Notes under the pieces: model-generated
Database searches by the model: none
Seen by the model: the letters and a program-made list of their open reading frames with translations, nothing else
What the model was told of the DNA's origin: nothing
Assembly: GCA_016190445.1 (NCBI GenBank)
Contig: JACPQL010000016.1
Span: forward strand, 1-39,863
Reading direction: 5' to 3'
Source of the DNA: Chloroflexota bacterium
GTDB lineage: Bacteria > Chloroflexota > Dehalococcoidia > Lucifugimonadales > JACPQL01
Length of the DNA: 39,863 nucleotides
Shown: positions 7,257 through 15,426 of the stretch, one piece after another
Numbering within the stretch: the first letter of the stretch is position 1
Layout: each line of letters opens with the position of its first letter
Position numbers and translations under genes: made by a program

Positions 7257-8300
7257 TCACAGGGCACGCCCCATTTCGTTGATGGCCAGGACCATCTCGT
7301 TGAGTCGCCCAGCGCTCTGCTTGTTGTAAGTGAAAGCGATTCGCGGCTTCAACAGGAGGTCGGCCTCATCCTCTTCTTGAGGCAAGGGAGCTGTCTTGTG
7401 GATGTCTCCTGCTCTTAGCAGGTCGCGGAATGATTCGCTTAGCTGTCCCACGTGGTCATCCAGCAGTTCCTTCTCTAGCCTTATTACAAGGGCATCGTGG
7501 ACCTGCCGCATGGAATGGTAGGTTGAGTAGTAGGACTTGACCCAGTCAGCCCCTTCTTCCGGCGAGTGGACTATCTTGTAAAAGGAGAGGTCTTCTGGGG
7601 AAACGTAGCCCCGTGCCAGCAACTGACGCTTGATGAACCCGTCCCACGTTTCCCAGTAGTTATCACCGGGAAGCTCCATCAACACCAGTGGCATGGGAGG
7701 TGCCTTTCCCGTTTGCAGCAACGTCAGCACCTCGAAGCTTTCATCGTGAGTACCGAACCCTCCTGGAAAGAGGGCAAAGGCGTCGGCTTCCATGACGAAG
7801 AAGACCTTCCTGGTAAAGAAGTAGCGGAAGGTGACCAGCTTGGGATCGTCCTGGATAGCGGCGGCAGGCCTTCTTTCCATCGGGAGAAGGATACTGACCC
7901 CGAAGCTGGCTTGGGCACTGGCCCCTTCAATCGCGGCCCTCATGATGCCCTCTCCGGCGCCGGTAATTACCATGAAACCCTGTCCGGCCAGCAGGCGGCC
8001 AAACCGGACAGCCATCTCATAGTGGGGCTCACCCTCGGCAACACGTGCCGATCCAAAGATAGACACCTTGCGGATTTTCCTGTAAGGCTTGAACACTCTG
8101 GCAGCGTGGCGGAACTCAACCAGCGCTCGATTGATAAGTTTGATATCCAGGATGTCTAGCTCGTCTTGCTTGCACTTCAGAGCGTTGAGGAGAATCTCTC
8201 TATAAAGCCAGGCGCGCAGGTCTCTCCCCTCGAACGTCGAGATCGCCTGCACTTCTTTCAGGATATCTTCTGGGGTGTCCAGAGTCATGTTGCCCATCAT
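7257..8300 (-). CDS. LOG-family (TIGR00730-like) nucleotide-binding protein
   Basis: A 347-residue Rossmann-like protein of the LOG family, often misnamed lysine decarboxylase. The core (residues about 75-260) shows SIFGSARVAEGEPHYE, VITGAGEGIMRAA (phosphate loop) and the signature PGGFGTHDESFE. In cytokinin-activating LOG enzymes the PGG-x-GT-x-x-E motif hydrolyses nucleoside monophosphate to base and ribose 5-phosphate. Here the motif is intact. The protein is longer than a typical LOG (about 190-210 residues): about 75 residues precede the core and about 90 follow it, matching the larger bacterial subgroup with a helical C-terminal extension whose role is unknown. It is convergent with mutL and separated by 90 bases from the TlpA gene. 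Confidence 0.85.
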   Translation of the reverse strand: MMGNMTLDTPEDILKEVQAISTFEGRDLRAWLYREILLNALKCKQDELDILDIKLINRALVEFRHAARVFKPYRKIRKVSIFGSARVAEGEPHYEMAVRFGRLLAGQGFMVITGAGEGIMRAAIEGASAQASFGVSILLPMERRPAAAIQDDPKLVTFRYFFTRKVFFVMEADAFALFPGGFGTHDESFEVLTLLQTGKAPPMPLVLMELPGDNYWETWDGFIKRQLLARGYVSPEDLSFYKIVHSPEEGADWVKSYYSTYHSMRQVHDALVIRLEKELLDDHVGQLSESFRDLLRAGDIHKTAPLPQEEDEADLLLKPRIAFTYNKQSAGRLNEMVLAINEMGRAL

Positions 8301-8393
8301 CTGAGCTACTTTCCGCCAGGCCCGGTGATTAGATGTCGGACTTTCGATTCAGATTGGTCTAAAGGTCCGTCTGTCCTGCGGTCCCCTGTGGGG

Positions 8394-8975
8394 CTAGGAG
8401 GAGGTCAGCAGGCTTTCCACCAGCTCGGTGAACTTGCCCTTGTCCATAAGCCCCGTCCACTTTCTTACGATCTCCCCGTTGGGCTTGATGAAGAACGTGG
8501 TGGGCATGCCCAGTATCTCGTAGTCCCTGACCACCTCGGCGTCGTAGGTGGTCCCGGCAGGGAAGGTGATCTCCAGCTCCTGGAGCAGGGCTTTGCCCTC
8601 CTCCCGGGAGCCCAGCCCCGTGAACGGCCCCACGTCCAGCCCGAACAGGATGAACCTGCCCTTGTAGGAGTCGTACACCGCCTGTAGGTCCGGCATCTCT
8701 CGGCGGCACGGGGCGCATTCCCCTGCCCACATGTTCAGCACCACCGGCTTGCCCTTGCGGAGCAACGAGTAGAGGCTGGCCTGGTTCCCACCCAGGACGT
8801 TCTGGCCCTGGTAGGCGATGAACTGGAAGTCTGGTGCGAGGCCACGGGCAGCCTCCGGGGATATGGGTGTGGCGGGGTAGACTGGCTGCCGGGCGGAGCT
8901 ACAAGCTGCCAGCGCTACCACGCCAGCTAGCGCCGCAACCAGGATGGCCAGTGTGCGCCCCGTTTTGTCCTTCAT
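8394..8975 (-). CDS. TlpA/ResA-like thioredoxin lipoprotein
   Basis: A 193-residue extracytoplasmic thiol-disulfide protein. The N-terminus is a lipoprotein signal: basic start MKDKTGR, hydrophobic LAILVAALAGVVALA, then the lipobox LAAC. The thioredoxin fold covers residues about 45-190, with the active site WAGECAPCRREMPDL (CAPC) and the cis-Pro in GMPTTFFI. TlpA/ResA/CcmG proteins reduce disulfides outside the membrane, for instance in cytochrome c or metalloprotein maturation. I chose ATG 8975; GTG 8999 would overlap the DUF3179 gene and add eight residues before the signal. It follows the DUF3179 gene with a gap of about 10 bases and is probably co-transcribed with it. Confidence 0.9.
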   Translation of the reverse strand: MKDKTGRTLAILVAALAGVVALAACSSARQPVYPATPISPEAARGLAPDFQFIAYQGQNVLGGNQASLYSLLRKGKPVVLNMWAGECAPCRREMPDLQAVYDSYKGRFILFGLDVGPFTGLGSREEGKALLQELEITFPAGTTYDAEVVRDYEILGMPTTFFIKPNGEIVRKWTGLMDKGKFTELVESLLTSS

Positions 8976-8985
8976 GGCCTCAGCT

Positions 8986-10224
8986 CTACTCCTGGCCACG
9001 GTACACCTTGGTGTGTGGCTTGAACACCGCCCAGGAGAACCAGAAGTGGTTGGCGTGAAGCACCGGCTCCAGCCTTTGGCCCTTCAGCGGGCCGGAGACG
9101 GCTTCACCCAGCAGGTTCCAGGTGCTGTCGGTCTCGTTGTCCACTATCTCTTCCCCGTGGGCGCGGAAGGTCAGGGTGCGCCCATCGGCCCGGGGGACAA
9201 AAACGCCGGTAGCTCCCACGTCACGGCCCTGGGCGATGTCGGTGGTGTCCAGGGCGGAAGTCGTGCCCATTCTATAGAACACCACGAAGCTCTGCTCGCC
9301 CAGGGTATAGTGCACCACGGGCTCCTTCTCCAGCACCGAGAAGGGGAAGGCCACCGCTTCTTCCCCCACCGCCACCGTCACTACTCGCTCGATGGCGGTA
9401 AGGCGGTTGTCCTCCGGTCCCTGGTAGAGGAAGGGCTGTCTGGTATCGTAGCCGAGGTAGGGGTTCTCGCCATATGGGAGGGGATATCCCGTTGCCTTGG
9501 AGAGCACCTTGCCATCAGGGTGGGCCTTCATGAACTCGTCCCAGGAGACCATGCTGGCCGGGATGAACCGGAGTCGGCTTCCCACCAGCTCGCCGACGAT
9601 GGCCTCCCCGGTTATCTGCTGCCACCAGGACTCCGTCTGCCGGTCGTACATCACCAGGTCGCTGAAGCGCAGGTTGCCCGTGGTGCCAAAGGTCACCTGC
9701 CGCCCATCGGGCAGGGCAGCGTCGAAGACGATGGCCGTGTTGCACAGTGGGCAGTAGGTCACGGCCACTGGCCTGCCGCCTACCACGTCGTTCACGATCT
9801 CGTGCCAGATAAGGACCTGCACCGGGTAGGCGCGCACGTCCCCGTTCAGCTCCAGTGCCAGCACAGGCTCCCGTGGCGCCAGCCACGAACTGGCCTCCGC
9901 TACCGGGACGAACTTCGGGTTGTCTATGGCAGGAATGCCATCCTTGCGTGGCCCCCCGCTGACTATCTCCTCCAGGGGGACGCTGCGCTTGGTGAAGTCT
10001 GTCCTCCACTGCGTGGGCATGATCCCTGCGGCCAGCAGTGTTGTAGCGATGGTATCGTCGTCCGGGGCCTGGCCCTGGGGGGTGGCGGGAGGCGATGGAG
10101 TCTCGAAGGCCCGGGGCCTTGGTGTAGCCGCAGGTGTGGACGCGGCGGGTGAACACGCCACCAGGGCACCGGCAAGCGCCAGCAGCAGGACGAGAAAAGT
10201 GCTCCGAACGACAGGCATCCGCAT
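8986..10224 (-). CDS. DUF3179-domain lipoprotein
   Basis: A 412-residue secreted protein. Signal: TFLVLLLALAGALVAC with a lipobox Cys at residue 24, followed by a Pro/Thr-rich linker (to about 55). The body is a DUF3179 domain, recognised by AYPVQVLIWHEIVNDVVGG, then VTYCPLCNTAIVFDA and LRFSDLVMYDRQTESWWQQ. The C-P-L-C motif and nearby Tyr/Trp are hallmarks of the family and suggest metal or redox chemistry, but the function is not established. The neighbouring TlpA-like lipoprotein, just downstream, could keep the C-P-L-C pair reduced; that is an inference. The start may be leaderless: an extended -10 (TGGTACTAT) ends about 8 bases before the ATG. Confidence 0.88.
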   Translation of the reverse strand: MRMPVVRSTFLVLLLALAGALVACSPAASTPAATPRPRAFETPSPPATPQGQAPDDDTIATTLLAAGIMPTQWRTDFTKRSVPLEEIVSGGPRKDGIPAIDNPKFVPVAEASSWLAPREPVLALELNGDVRAYPVQVLIWHEIVNDVVGGRPVAVTYCPLCNTAIVFDAALPDGRQVTFGTTGNLRFSDLVMYDRQTESWWQQITGEAIVGELVGSRLRFIPASMVSWDEFMKAHPDGKVLSKATGYPLPYGENPYLGYDTRQPFLYQGPEDNRLTAIERVVTVAVGEEAVAFPFSVLEKEPVVHYTLGEQSFVVFYRMGTTSALDTTDIAQGRDVGATGVFVPRADGRTLTFRAHGEEIVDNETDSTWNLLGEAVSGPLKGQRLEPVLHANHFWFSWAVFKPHTKVYRGQE

Positions 10225-10232
10225 ATGTTTCT

Positions 10233-10240
10233 ATAGTACC
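10233..10240 (-). promoter_or_regulatory. Extended -10 element for the DUF3179-TlpA operon
   Basis: Read on the minus strand, TGGTACTAT places transcription start at about 10226, only a couple of bases before the ATG at 10224. No good -35 box is visible. The transcript may be leaderless. Confidence 0.35.
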
Positions 10241-10297
10241 ACGCGACCTTTTTGTCTGCGCTCCCCCACGTGGCGACAGGTGGCGCTGGCGTGCTCA

Positions 10298-10771
10298 TTA
10301 CACGGCGTAGACCGCTCCTGCCACCAGGCCATAGACCACGTGGGCGGCGATAATGCCCATCGGTCCCATCATGCCCATCTTCAGGCCCATGAAGCCCGGC
10401 GCCGGGACCCTGTCTGAGGCAGCCTCCGGCCCCGTGGCCATCCTCGGGTGAAGCATTGGCATCATGCCAAAGGCCGGGCCTATCGCAATCGCATGGATAG
10501 CGCCAAACAGGGCAGTCCATCCGGCAACGCCCAATCGGATGCCGAAGGCGTCAATCAGCCCCGCGTAGACCAAGAAGAAGATGATGCCCATCATCAGGTG
10601 CAGCATCAGACCCACAGTCCACGCTGTCGCGCCCTTGGGTAAGAACATGGTGCCCAGAGTCATGGGCATGTCCATCTTCATTCCCATCATGGAGCCCATG
10701 TACATCACCACCGTCATGGCGATGGTGCCGATGAGTCCGGCCAGCACCGCCTGTCCCAGTTCAAAGCTCAT
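10298..10771 (-). CDS. Met-rich four-helix membrane protein
   Basis: A 157-residue integral membrane protein with four hydrophobic segments: about 7-29, 52-72, 78-98 and 131-155. It is unusually rich in Met and Gly, for example VMYMGSMMGMKMDMPMT and MGLKMGMMGPMG, with His at membrane edges (LMLHLMMG, GAIHAIAIG). Met/His clusters can bind copper, but the family itself has no known function that I can name. The ribosome binding site is strong (AAGGAGG, 6 bases before ATG). It is divergent from the CRP-like stub, and a CRP/FNR-type palindrome lies between them, so it is the likely regulated target. Confidence 0.65.
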   Translation of the reverse strand: MSFELGQAVLAGLIGTIAMTVVMYMGSMMGMKMDMPMTLGTMFLPKGATAWTVGLMLHLMMGIIFFLVYAGLIDAFGIRLGVAGWTALFGAIHAIAIGPAFGMMPMLHPRMATGPEAASDRVPAPGFMGLKMGMMGPMGIIAAHVVYGLVAGAVYAV

Positions 10772-10835
10772 TCTTGCCCTCCTTGCTTAGCTCTGTCTTG
10801 CAGTTCAAAGGGTATACCCCAAAGAGGTACAATGA

Positions 10836-10851
10836 TGTCGGGTACCCGACA
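10836..10851. promoter_or_regulatory. 16-bp perfect palindrome of CRP/FNR type (TGTCG-N6-CGACA)
   Basis: TGTCGGGTACCCGACA is fully symmetric and has the half-site spacing of the CRP/FNR superfamily. TGTCG is close to the half-site described for the CO sensor CooA. It lies in the divergent region between the membrane gene and the CRP-like stub. A second perfect palindrome, GGGTATACCC, is at 10810-10819. Confidence 0.55.
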
Positions 10852-10921
10852 AACCGGTGCCATGGAGGGGGGTATGATGCGGAGGGTGTTCCGATTGGGG
10901 TAAAAAGAGGTCAGCCATGTG

Positions 10922-11272
10922 ATGGAGGCGGGACCTGTGCCGGTGGCGGAGTACCTGCAACGGGTGGACATCCTCAAAGACCTGACCCGCGAGGAGATTG
11001 AGACGCTCTTCGGCGGGGTCATGCTGCGAGAGTGCGCCAGGGGGACAGTGTTCTTCACGCCGGAGGACACCAGCAGCCGCCTGTATTTTCTCAAAGAGGG
11101 TGAAGTGGAGCTCTACCGCCTGACCGCGAGCGGCAAGCGCTTGGTGACGGGGCGGGTAGGGCAGGGTGCGGTGTTCGGCGAGATGGGCCTGCTGGAAGTC
11201 GGGCGCAAGCGGATACGGGTAACCAATCGCGCTGGACTTGAGGAGACCGCCCACACCGAGGAGGCTGTCTGA
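10922..11272 (+). CDS. CRP/FNR-like sensor domain, truncated (no DNA-binding domain)
   Basis: A 116-residue protein covering only the cyclic-nucleotide-binding-like beta barrel: YLQRVDILKDLTREEIETLF, then RGTVFFTPEDTSSRLYFLKE, GEVELYRLTASGKR and GAVFGEMGLL. Family members continue for another 100 residues with a dimerisation helix and a winged helix. Here, after GEMGLLE, the sequence turns to an unrelated 24-residue end (VGRKRIRVTNRAGLEE) and stops. That end faintly resembles the wing region, so an internal deletion is possible; I could not find the missing part in another frame. A functional full regulator is therefore unlikely from this gene. ATG 10922 has an AAAGAGGT site 9 bases upstream. 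It converges on the LLM gene with a 20-base gap. Confidence 0.7.
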   Translation: MEAGPVPVAEYLQRVDILKDLTREEIETLFGGVMLRECARGTVFFTPEDTSSRLYFLKEGEVELYRLTASGKRLVTGRVGQGAVFGEMGLLEVGRKRIRVTNRAGLEETAHTEEAV

Positions 11273-11292
11273 CAGCTGACCGGGCAAGGGGG

Positions 11293-12276
11293 CTAGTCAC
11301 CTCGCACTGTGGGGAGCACTTCTTGGACAAAGAGAGATAGCTGCTCCTCCTGGCGGAGGGATGCGAACCGGACGATGACGCGGCGCGCACCCGCCTGGGC
11401 GTACTCCAGGATGCGGCGTGCCACGACCTCTGGCGGGCCGAAGGGGCCCCAGCTATTGCCCCAGAAGTCCTGACCATAGTAGCGGACTATGAACTGGTGG
11501 GCCTCCTGGCGGGCGTGGTCAGGGTCACGGTCCAGGTTGACTGTCATGTAGTAGGCGGAGTCCAAGTTGGCCGGGTCTCTCCCCTCCTCGCGGGCGCAGT
11601 CCGCCACCCGGCTGGCAACGGCGGCGAACTCGGTGGGGGAGTCGGTGATGGAGATGAAGCCGTCGGCGTAGCGGGCGGCGCGACGGTACTGGGCGGTGGC
11701 CCCTGTCCGGTGGTGGCACGCCAGCAGCAGGGGAGGTCCCCCTGGCTGGGCAGGCGTGGGTTGCAAGACGGCGTCCTGTAGCTGGAAGTGACGTCCCTGG
11801 AATGTAACCGGCTCCCCCGTCCACAGCCGCTTCATCACCTGTACCATCTCCTCCAGCCGAGAGGCCCTGGATGCGGGGTCCACTCCCACGGTCAGCCACT
11901 CCTGGCGCTGGCCCGGCGTGAAGACGCCGCCCACTCCCCCCGCGACTATGAGCCTGCCACGAGAGACGATGTCCACGGTGGCCAGGGCCTGGGCAAGGGT
12001 GACAGGGTGGCGCAGCGCCGCCAGGAGCGCGGCGGTGCCCAGGCGCACGCGGCGAGTGCGAGCGGCCACGGCGGCCAGGGTAGTTACCGGCTCCAGCCTC
12101 GGCTTGGAGAGAAGGCTGTCCCCCACCCATACCGAATCGAGGCCGGCCTCCTCCGCTTGTTCCGCCAGGGCCAGCAGGGGCCCTGCGTCCACAGGCCTGC
12201 CCTCAGCCTGGGCCTTCAGGACGAGCCCCCGCGTGGGGAGCAGTATGCCCACCTTGGGAGAGGGGGTGGTTTTCAA
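11293..12276 (-). CDS. LLM-class F420/flavin-dependent oxidoreductase
   Basis: A 327-residue luciferase-like monooxygenase-family protein. It opens with VGILLPTRG, has GLDSVWVGDSLL (about 45-56), then VRLGTAALLAALRHPVTLAQ and GRLIVAGGVG, all standard for this TIM-barrel family, and GEPVTFQGRHFQLQDAVLQP in the middle. Families with this layout use reduced F420 or FMN. The adjacent cofC gene favours F420, but the cofactor cannot be read from sequence. I chose TTG 12276 (product MKTTPSPKVGILLP) because it lies 33 bases after the cofC stop and the fold begins right there; the longer frame to 12426 would read through the end of cofC. Substrate unknown. Confidence 0.85.
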   Translation of the reverse strand: MKTTPSPKVGILLPTRGLVLKAQAEGRPVDAGPLLALAEQAEEAGLDSVWVGDSLLSKPRLEPVTTLAAVAARTRRVRLGTAALLAALRHPVTLAQALATVDIVSRGRLIVAGGVGGVFTPGQRQEWLTVGVDPASRASRLEEMVQVMKRLWTGEPVTFQGRHFQLQDAVLQPTPAQPGGPPLLLACHHRTGATAQYRRAARYADGFISITDSPTEFAAVASRVADCAREEGRDPANLDSAYYMTVNLDRDPDHARQEAHQFIVRYYGQDFWGNSWGPFGPPEVVARRILEYAQAGARRVIVRFASLRQEEQLSLFVQEVLPTVRGD

Positions 12277-12308
12277 CGCGCACGTCCTATCCGTACTCGA
12301 AAATACAG

Positions 12309-13013
12309 TCAGTGGCCCCTCGACGATGTGGAGGTGAAGGGATGCTTCTGCGGTGCCGTGGCCTGTCGCAATCGGGTCTCCCACTCTGAGAGGGCCTTGC
12401 TGAAACCACTGACCTGCCTCTCGCACAGGGCCAGGTCCTCCGGGCCGTCCAGGTCGAAGCCCAGGCCGCGCCTTCGGCAGAGCGCCACCGGGCAGCCCAG
12501 GCGCTGCACCTCTAGGAGGTGGCGCTGGAAGCTCCCTTCGCCGAAGGACGGGTGAAGGGCGACGCTAGCAGGGACAAGCAGGGCGTTGGTGCCGTCGCTG
12601 CGAGAGGCGGGTGCCAGGACGACTCGGCCCAGTTGGCGGGACGCCTTCACCAGGGCATCTACGTCTCCGGGGGAGAGAAGGGGCAGGTCCCCGGGCAGCA
12701 CCAGCACCGCAGCGGCCCCGTCATCAAAGGCCTCCTTCAGGGCGTGGGCCAGGGTGCTGTTCAGGTCATGGCCCTTCTCTGGTGTCCAGCGGGCGCCCTC
12801 GGCGTGACAAAGCGCCTCCACATCGGCATCGCCGCCCGCCACAGTGAGTCGCAGGGGAGTGCTGGCCCTGGCGGCAGCGCGTAGCACCGTCTGGAGCAGC
12901 ATCAGCACCAGGCCACGACGCCGGGCGTTGCCCACGGCCTGGGCCAGCCGCGACTTGGCGGTGGCCAGCGGCTTCATGGGCACGATGAGGTGAATTTGGG
13001 TTACGGTTCTCAT
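12309..13013 (-). CDS. cofC: 2-phospho-L-lactate (or PEP) guanylyltransferase CofC/FbiD
   Basis: A protein of about 234 residues with the nucleotidyltransferase fold. The N-terminal strand and loop IHLIVPMKPLATAKSRL, VLVLPGDLPLLSPGDVDALV (the magnesium-binding Asp) and SRSDGTNALLVP are diagnostic for CofC. The GFDLDGPEDL stretch near the C-terminus holds the second conserved acidic pair. CofC makes the guanylylated donor (from phospholactate or phosphoenolpyruvate and GTP) that CofD transfers to Fo in F420 synthesis. Start is ATG 13013 or GTG 13025; neither has a clear ribosome binding site. It is upstream of, and probably co-transcribed with, the LLM oxidoreductase, and is more than 20 kb from cofD, cofH and cofG. 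Confidence 0.9.
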   Translation of the reverse strand: MRTVTQIHLIVPMKPLATAKSRLAQAVGNARRRGLVLMLLQTVLRAAARASTPLRLTVAGGDADVEALCHAEGARWTPEKGHDLNSTLAHALKEAFDDGAAAVLVLPGDLPLLSPGDVDALVKASRQLGRVVLAPASRSDGTNALLVPASVALHPSFGEGSFQRHLLEVQRLGCPVALCRRRGLGFDLDGPEDLALCERQVSGFSKALSEWETRLRQATAPQKHPFTSTSSRGH

Positions 13014-13269
13014 AATCGTGGTCACGTGGACATGGTCTGGGCACGTTGGCTAGTGAGTAATCAGCAATCAATAATACACCTGTCAGCCTGAGGTGACCTG
13101 GGTATCATGGTACAGGGCCGTGCCCAAAGTCGCGGCCCACAGGCCCGGCATCGGGTCACGCCTGTGAGTTGCACAGGGTGAGGGTAGGTGCAGGGCGCGC
13201 CCTGCCTCGTTCTTGTTGGCCACAATGTGCTAAGCTGGAGCGTTGAAAAGACGAGGGAAGCTGCGAAGG

Positions 13270-14190
13270 ATGCACCAGGACTTCCAGGGGCGTGTCCAGG
13301 CCGTGGTTGACAACATCCGCCAGGTAGTCGTGGCGGACCCGGAGGTCATCAGAACGGCCCTGCTGGGTCTGCTGTGCCAGGGGCATGTCTTGCTGGATGA
13401 CTTCCCTGGAGTGGGCAAGACGCTGCTGGCCAAGGCGCTGGCGCAATCGCTGCGGGCCAGCTTCAAGCGCGTCCAGTTCACGCCGGACCTGCTTCCCACC
13501 GACATCACCGGCTCCTCCATATACAACCCTGCCACCAGGGAGTTCCAGTTTGTGCCGGGGCCGGTGTTCGCCAACATAGTGCTGGCTGACGAGATAAACC
13601 GGGCCAGTCCCAGGACCCAGTCGGCGCTGCTGGAGGCCATGGGTGAGGGACAGGTCACCTTCGATGGGGTGTCCCATCCGCTGCCCAGGCCCTTCTTTGT
13701 CGTCGCCACCCGAAACCTGGCGGAGCAGCATGGCACCTTCCCCTTGCCCCAGGCGCAACTGGACCGCTTCCTGCTCTCCTTCGGCATTGGCTATCCGGAC
13801 CTGGAGGAGGAGGTGGAGATCCTCGAGCGTCACGAGCACGGACAACCCGACCTGACTCCCGTCCTCACTGCCGAGGAGATTGTGGCGATGCAGGACCAGA
13901 TAAGCCTGGTGAAGGTCTCCCGCCCCGTGAAGGAGTACATCGCCGGCCTTGTGGCCGCGAGCCGGGCCAGTCCCGACATAGCCATTGGCGTCAGCCCCCG
14001 CGGTGCCGTCTATCTGCAACGGGTGGCGCAGGGCAGGGCAGCGGTGGAGGGCAGGAGCTTCGCCAGCCCCGATGACGTAAAAGCGGTGGCCCACGCTGTC
14101 CTCCGGCACCGTCTAGCTCCCCGGTTCTCCCAGCCCGATGCCGCTCAGTGCATTGATGCAATCTTGGGCACACTCCCCGTCCCGCTATAG
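13270..14190 (+). CDS. MoxR-family AAA+ ATPase
   Basis: A 306-residue AAA+ ATPase. Walker A is DDFPGVGKTLLAKALA (about 42-57), Walker B IVLADEINRA (about 103-112), and the sensor region FFVVATRNLAEQHGTFPLPQ fits MoxR except that the usual VATQNP reads VATRNL. The C-terminal lid has SPRGAVYL. MoxR proteins act as chaperones that insert or activate partners; here the partners are encoded just downstream (DUF58 and a transglutaminase). ATG 13270 is preceded by GAGGGAAG at 9 bases; a TTG at 13243 is possible but has a poor site. It is the first gene of a three-gene operon. Confidence 0.93.
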   Translation: MHQDFQGRVQAVVDNIRQVVVADPEVIRTALLGLLCQGHVLLDDFPGVGKTLLAKALAQSLRASFKRVQFTPDLLPTDITGSSIYNPATREFQFVPGPVFANIVLADEINRASPRTQSALLEAMGEGQVTFDGVSHPLPRPFFVVATRNLAEQHGTFPLPQAQLDRFLLSFGIGYPDLEEEVEILERHEHGQPDLTPVLTAEEIVAMQDQISLVKVSRPVKEYIAGLVAASRASPDIAIGVSPRGAVYLQRVAQGRAAVEGRSFASPDDVKAVAHAVLRHRLAPRFSQPDAAQCIDAILGTLPVPL

Positions 14191-14199
14191 GAGTCCCTG

Positions 14200-15423
14200 A
14201 TGACCAGGGCAGGCATAGGCTTCATCGTAGGGGGTGTGGTGCTCTATCTGCTGGGCGTCCAGACCCAGATTGGCTGGTTCTATCTGGTGGATGCCCTGGT
14301 CTGGAGCATGGTGGCCCTCTCGGCCTTCATCCCGTGGTGGAGCCTCCGGGGACTGCGGATAGAGCGCCAGGTGCTGCTGCCCCACTCCGCTGACCGGCTC
14401 CGGGAGGTGGCCAGCCCCAGGGAGGACGAGACCGTGGAGGTCAGGCTAAGGGTGAGCAATGGGGGGCGCTTGGCCAGGCACTTTGTGAAGGTGGTGGAGG
14501 GGTGCCCCCTGGAGGGGCCGGATGCTCGCCCCAGGGTCTTCCTTCTTTCCGCCCTCAAGGCAAGGTCGAGCCTGTCCTTTTCCTACGTGGCCACCTGCTA
14601 CCGGCGGGGTAGGTACACCTCGGCCTGGGCCACTCTGGAGACGGCGGCGCCCATGGGTATCTTCATCCGGCGGCGCCGCTTCGACTTGCCCTTGCGTGTG
14701 ACCATCTACCCCGCCTACTACCGGATGGAGGGGACGCCTGTGGCCACCGAGGCCTGGTCTGAGCAGGGGCAGGCGGTCAGGGCCAGCGCCGCCTCCGAGT
14801 TCTACGGCTCCCGGGAATACCGGCATGGCGACCCTCTCAGGCACATCCACTGGCGCAACACAGCCAGGCTGGGCCAGTTTGTGGTGAAGGAGTTCGAGCA
14901 GGCCAGCCAGGCCTCGGTGGCAGTGGCCTTCGAGACCCGGCGCGATTGGGGCGCCGGGAGGGATACCACCTTGGAGTACAGCATCAGGATCGCCGCCAGC
15001 CTGGCAAGGCGCTGCGCCGACCTGGGCCAAAGCATCGGTATCCTGGCGGGCCAGGCACCTTTGCTCAGGGCGGACTGGCCAGAGGCCATGGACTACCTGG
15101 CGGGACTTGAGGTGGGGGAGACCACCAGCCTGGAGGAGATGGCTGTCACGACACAGCCAGGCCAGACCCTGGTGGTCATTGCGCCGGCAGCAGAGACTGA
15201 CCTCATCCCCTCCCTCCGGCACCTGGCGGGGAGGGAGCGCCGCCTGGTGGTGGTGCTTCTGGAGGGATTCATCCAGGGGGAGAGACCCCAGGAGTTCCTC
15301 TCTCAGCTTGGCAGGGACAGCGGCCTCCTGGTCCGTTGTGCGCGGGGTGAGCTGACGGTGGCATTAGAGACGCTGGGCCGTTCCTGGCTCTCATCGGACC
15401 AGCTACCGGTGACGGCGGGCTGA
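14200..15423 (+). CDS. DUF58-domain membrane-anchored protein
   Basis: A 407-residue protein. Two hydrophobic segments at the N-terminus (about 5-20 and 23-45) anchor it. A beta-rich stretch follows, then the DUF58 signature YGSREYRHGDPLRHIHWRNTA near residue 205. The rest has a von Willebrand A-like arrangement without a clear metal site. DUF58 proteins almost always sit with a MoxR ATPase and are thought to be its clients. GGAG lies 6 bases before the ATG and overlaps the end of moxR, consistent with coupling. The transglutaminase gene starts 3 bases after its stop. Confidence 0.88.
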   Translation: MTRAGIGFIVGGVVLYLLGVQTQIGWFYLVDALVWSMVALSAFIPWWSLRGLRIERQVLLPHSADRLREVASPREDETVEVRLRVSNGGRLARHFVKVVEGCPLEGPDARPRVFLLSALKARSSLSFSYVATCYRRGRYTSAWATLETAAPMGIFIRRRRFDLPLRVTIYPAYYRMEGTPVATEAWSEQGQAVRASAASEFYGSREYRHGDPLRHIHWRNTARLGQFVVKEFEQASQASVAVAFETRRDWGAGRDTTLEYSIRIAASLARRCADLGQSIGILAGQAPLLRADWPEAMDYLAGLEVGETTSLEEMAVTTQPGQTLVVIAPAAETDLIPSLRHLAGRERRLVVVLLEGFIQGERPQEFLSQLGRDSGLLVRCARGELTVALETLGRSWLSSDQLPVTAG

Positions 15424-15426
15424 GCG

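Noticed and set aside
8944-10152. 402-codon plus-strand frame
   Set aside because: Antisense to the DUF3179 gene, which has signal peptide, motifs and correct length.
11270-11292. Second in-frame TGA as selenocysteine at the end of the CRP-like gene
   Set aside because: Read-through would add only seven residues before a TAG and no family position aligns with it.
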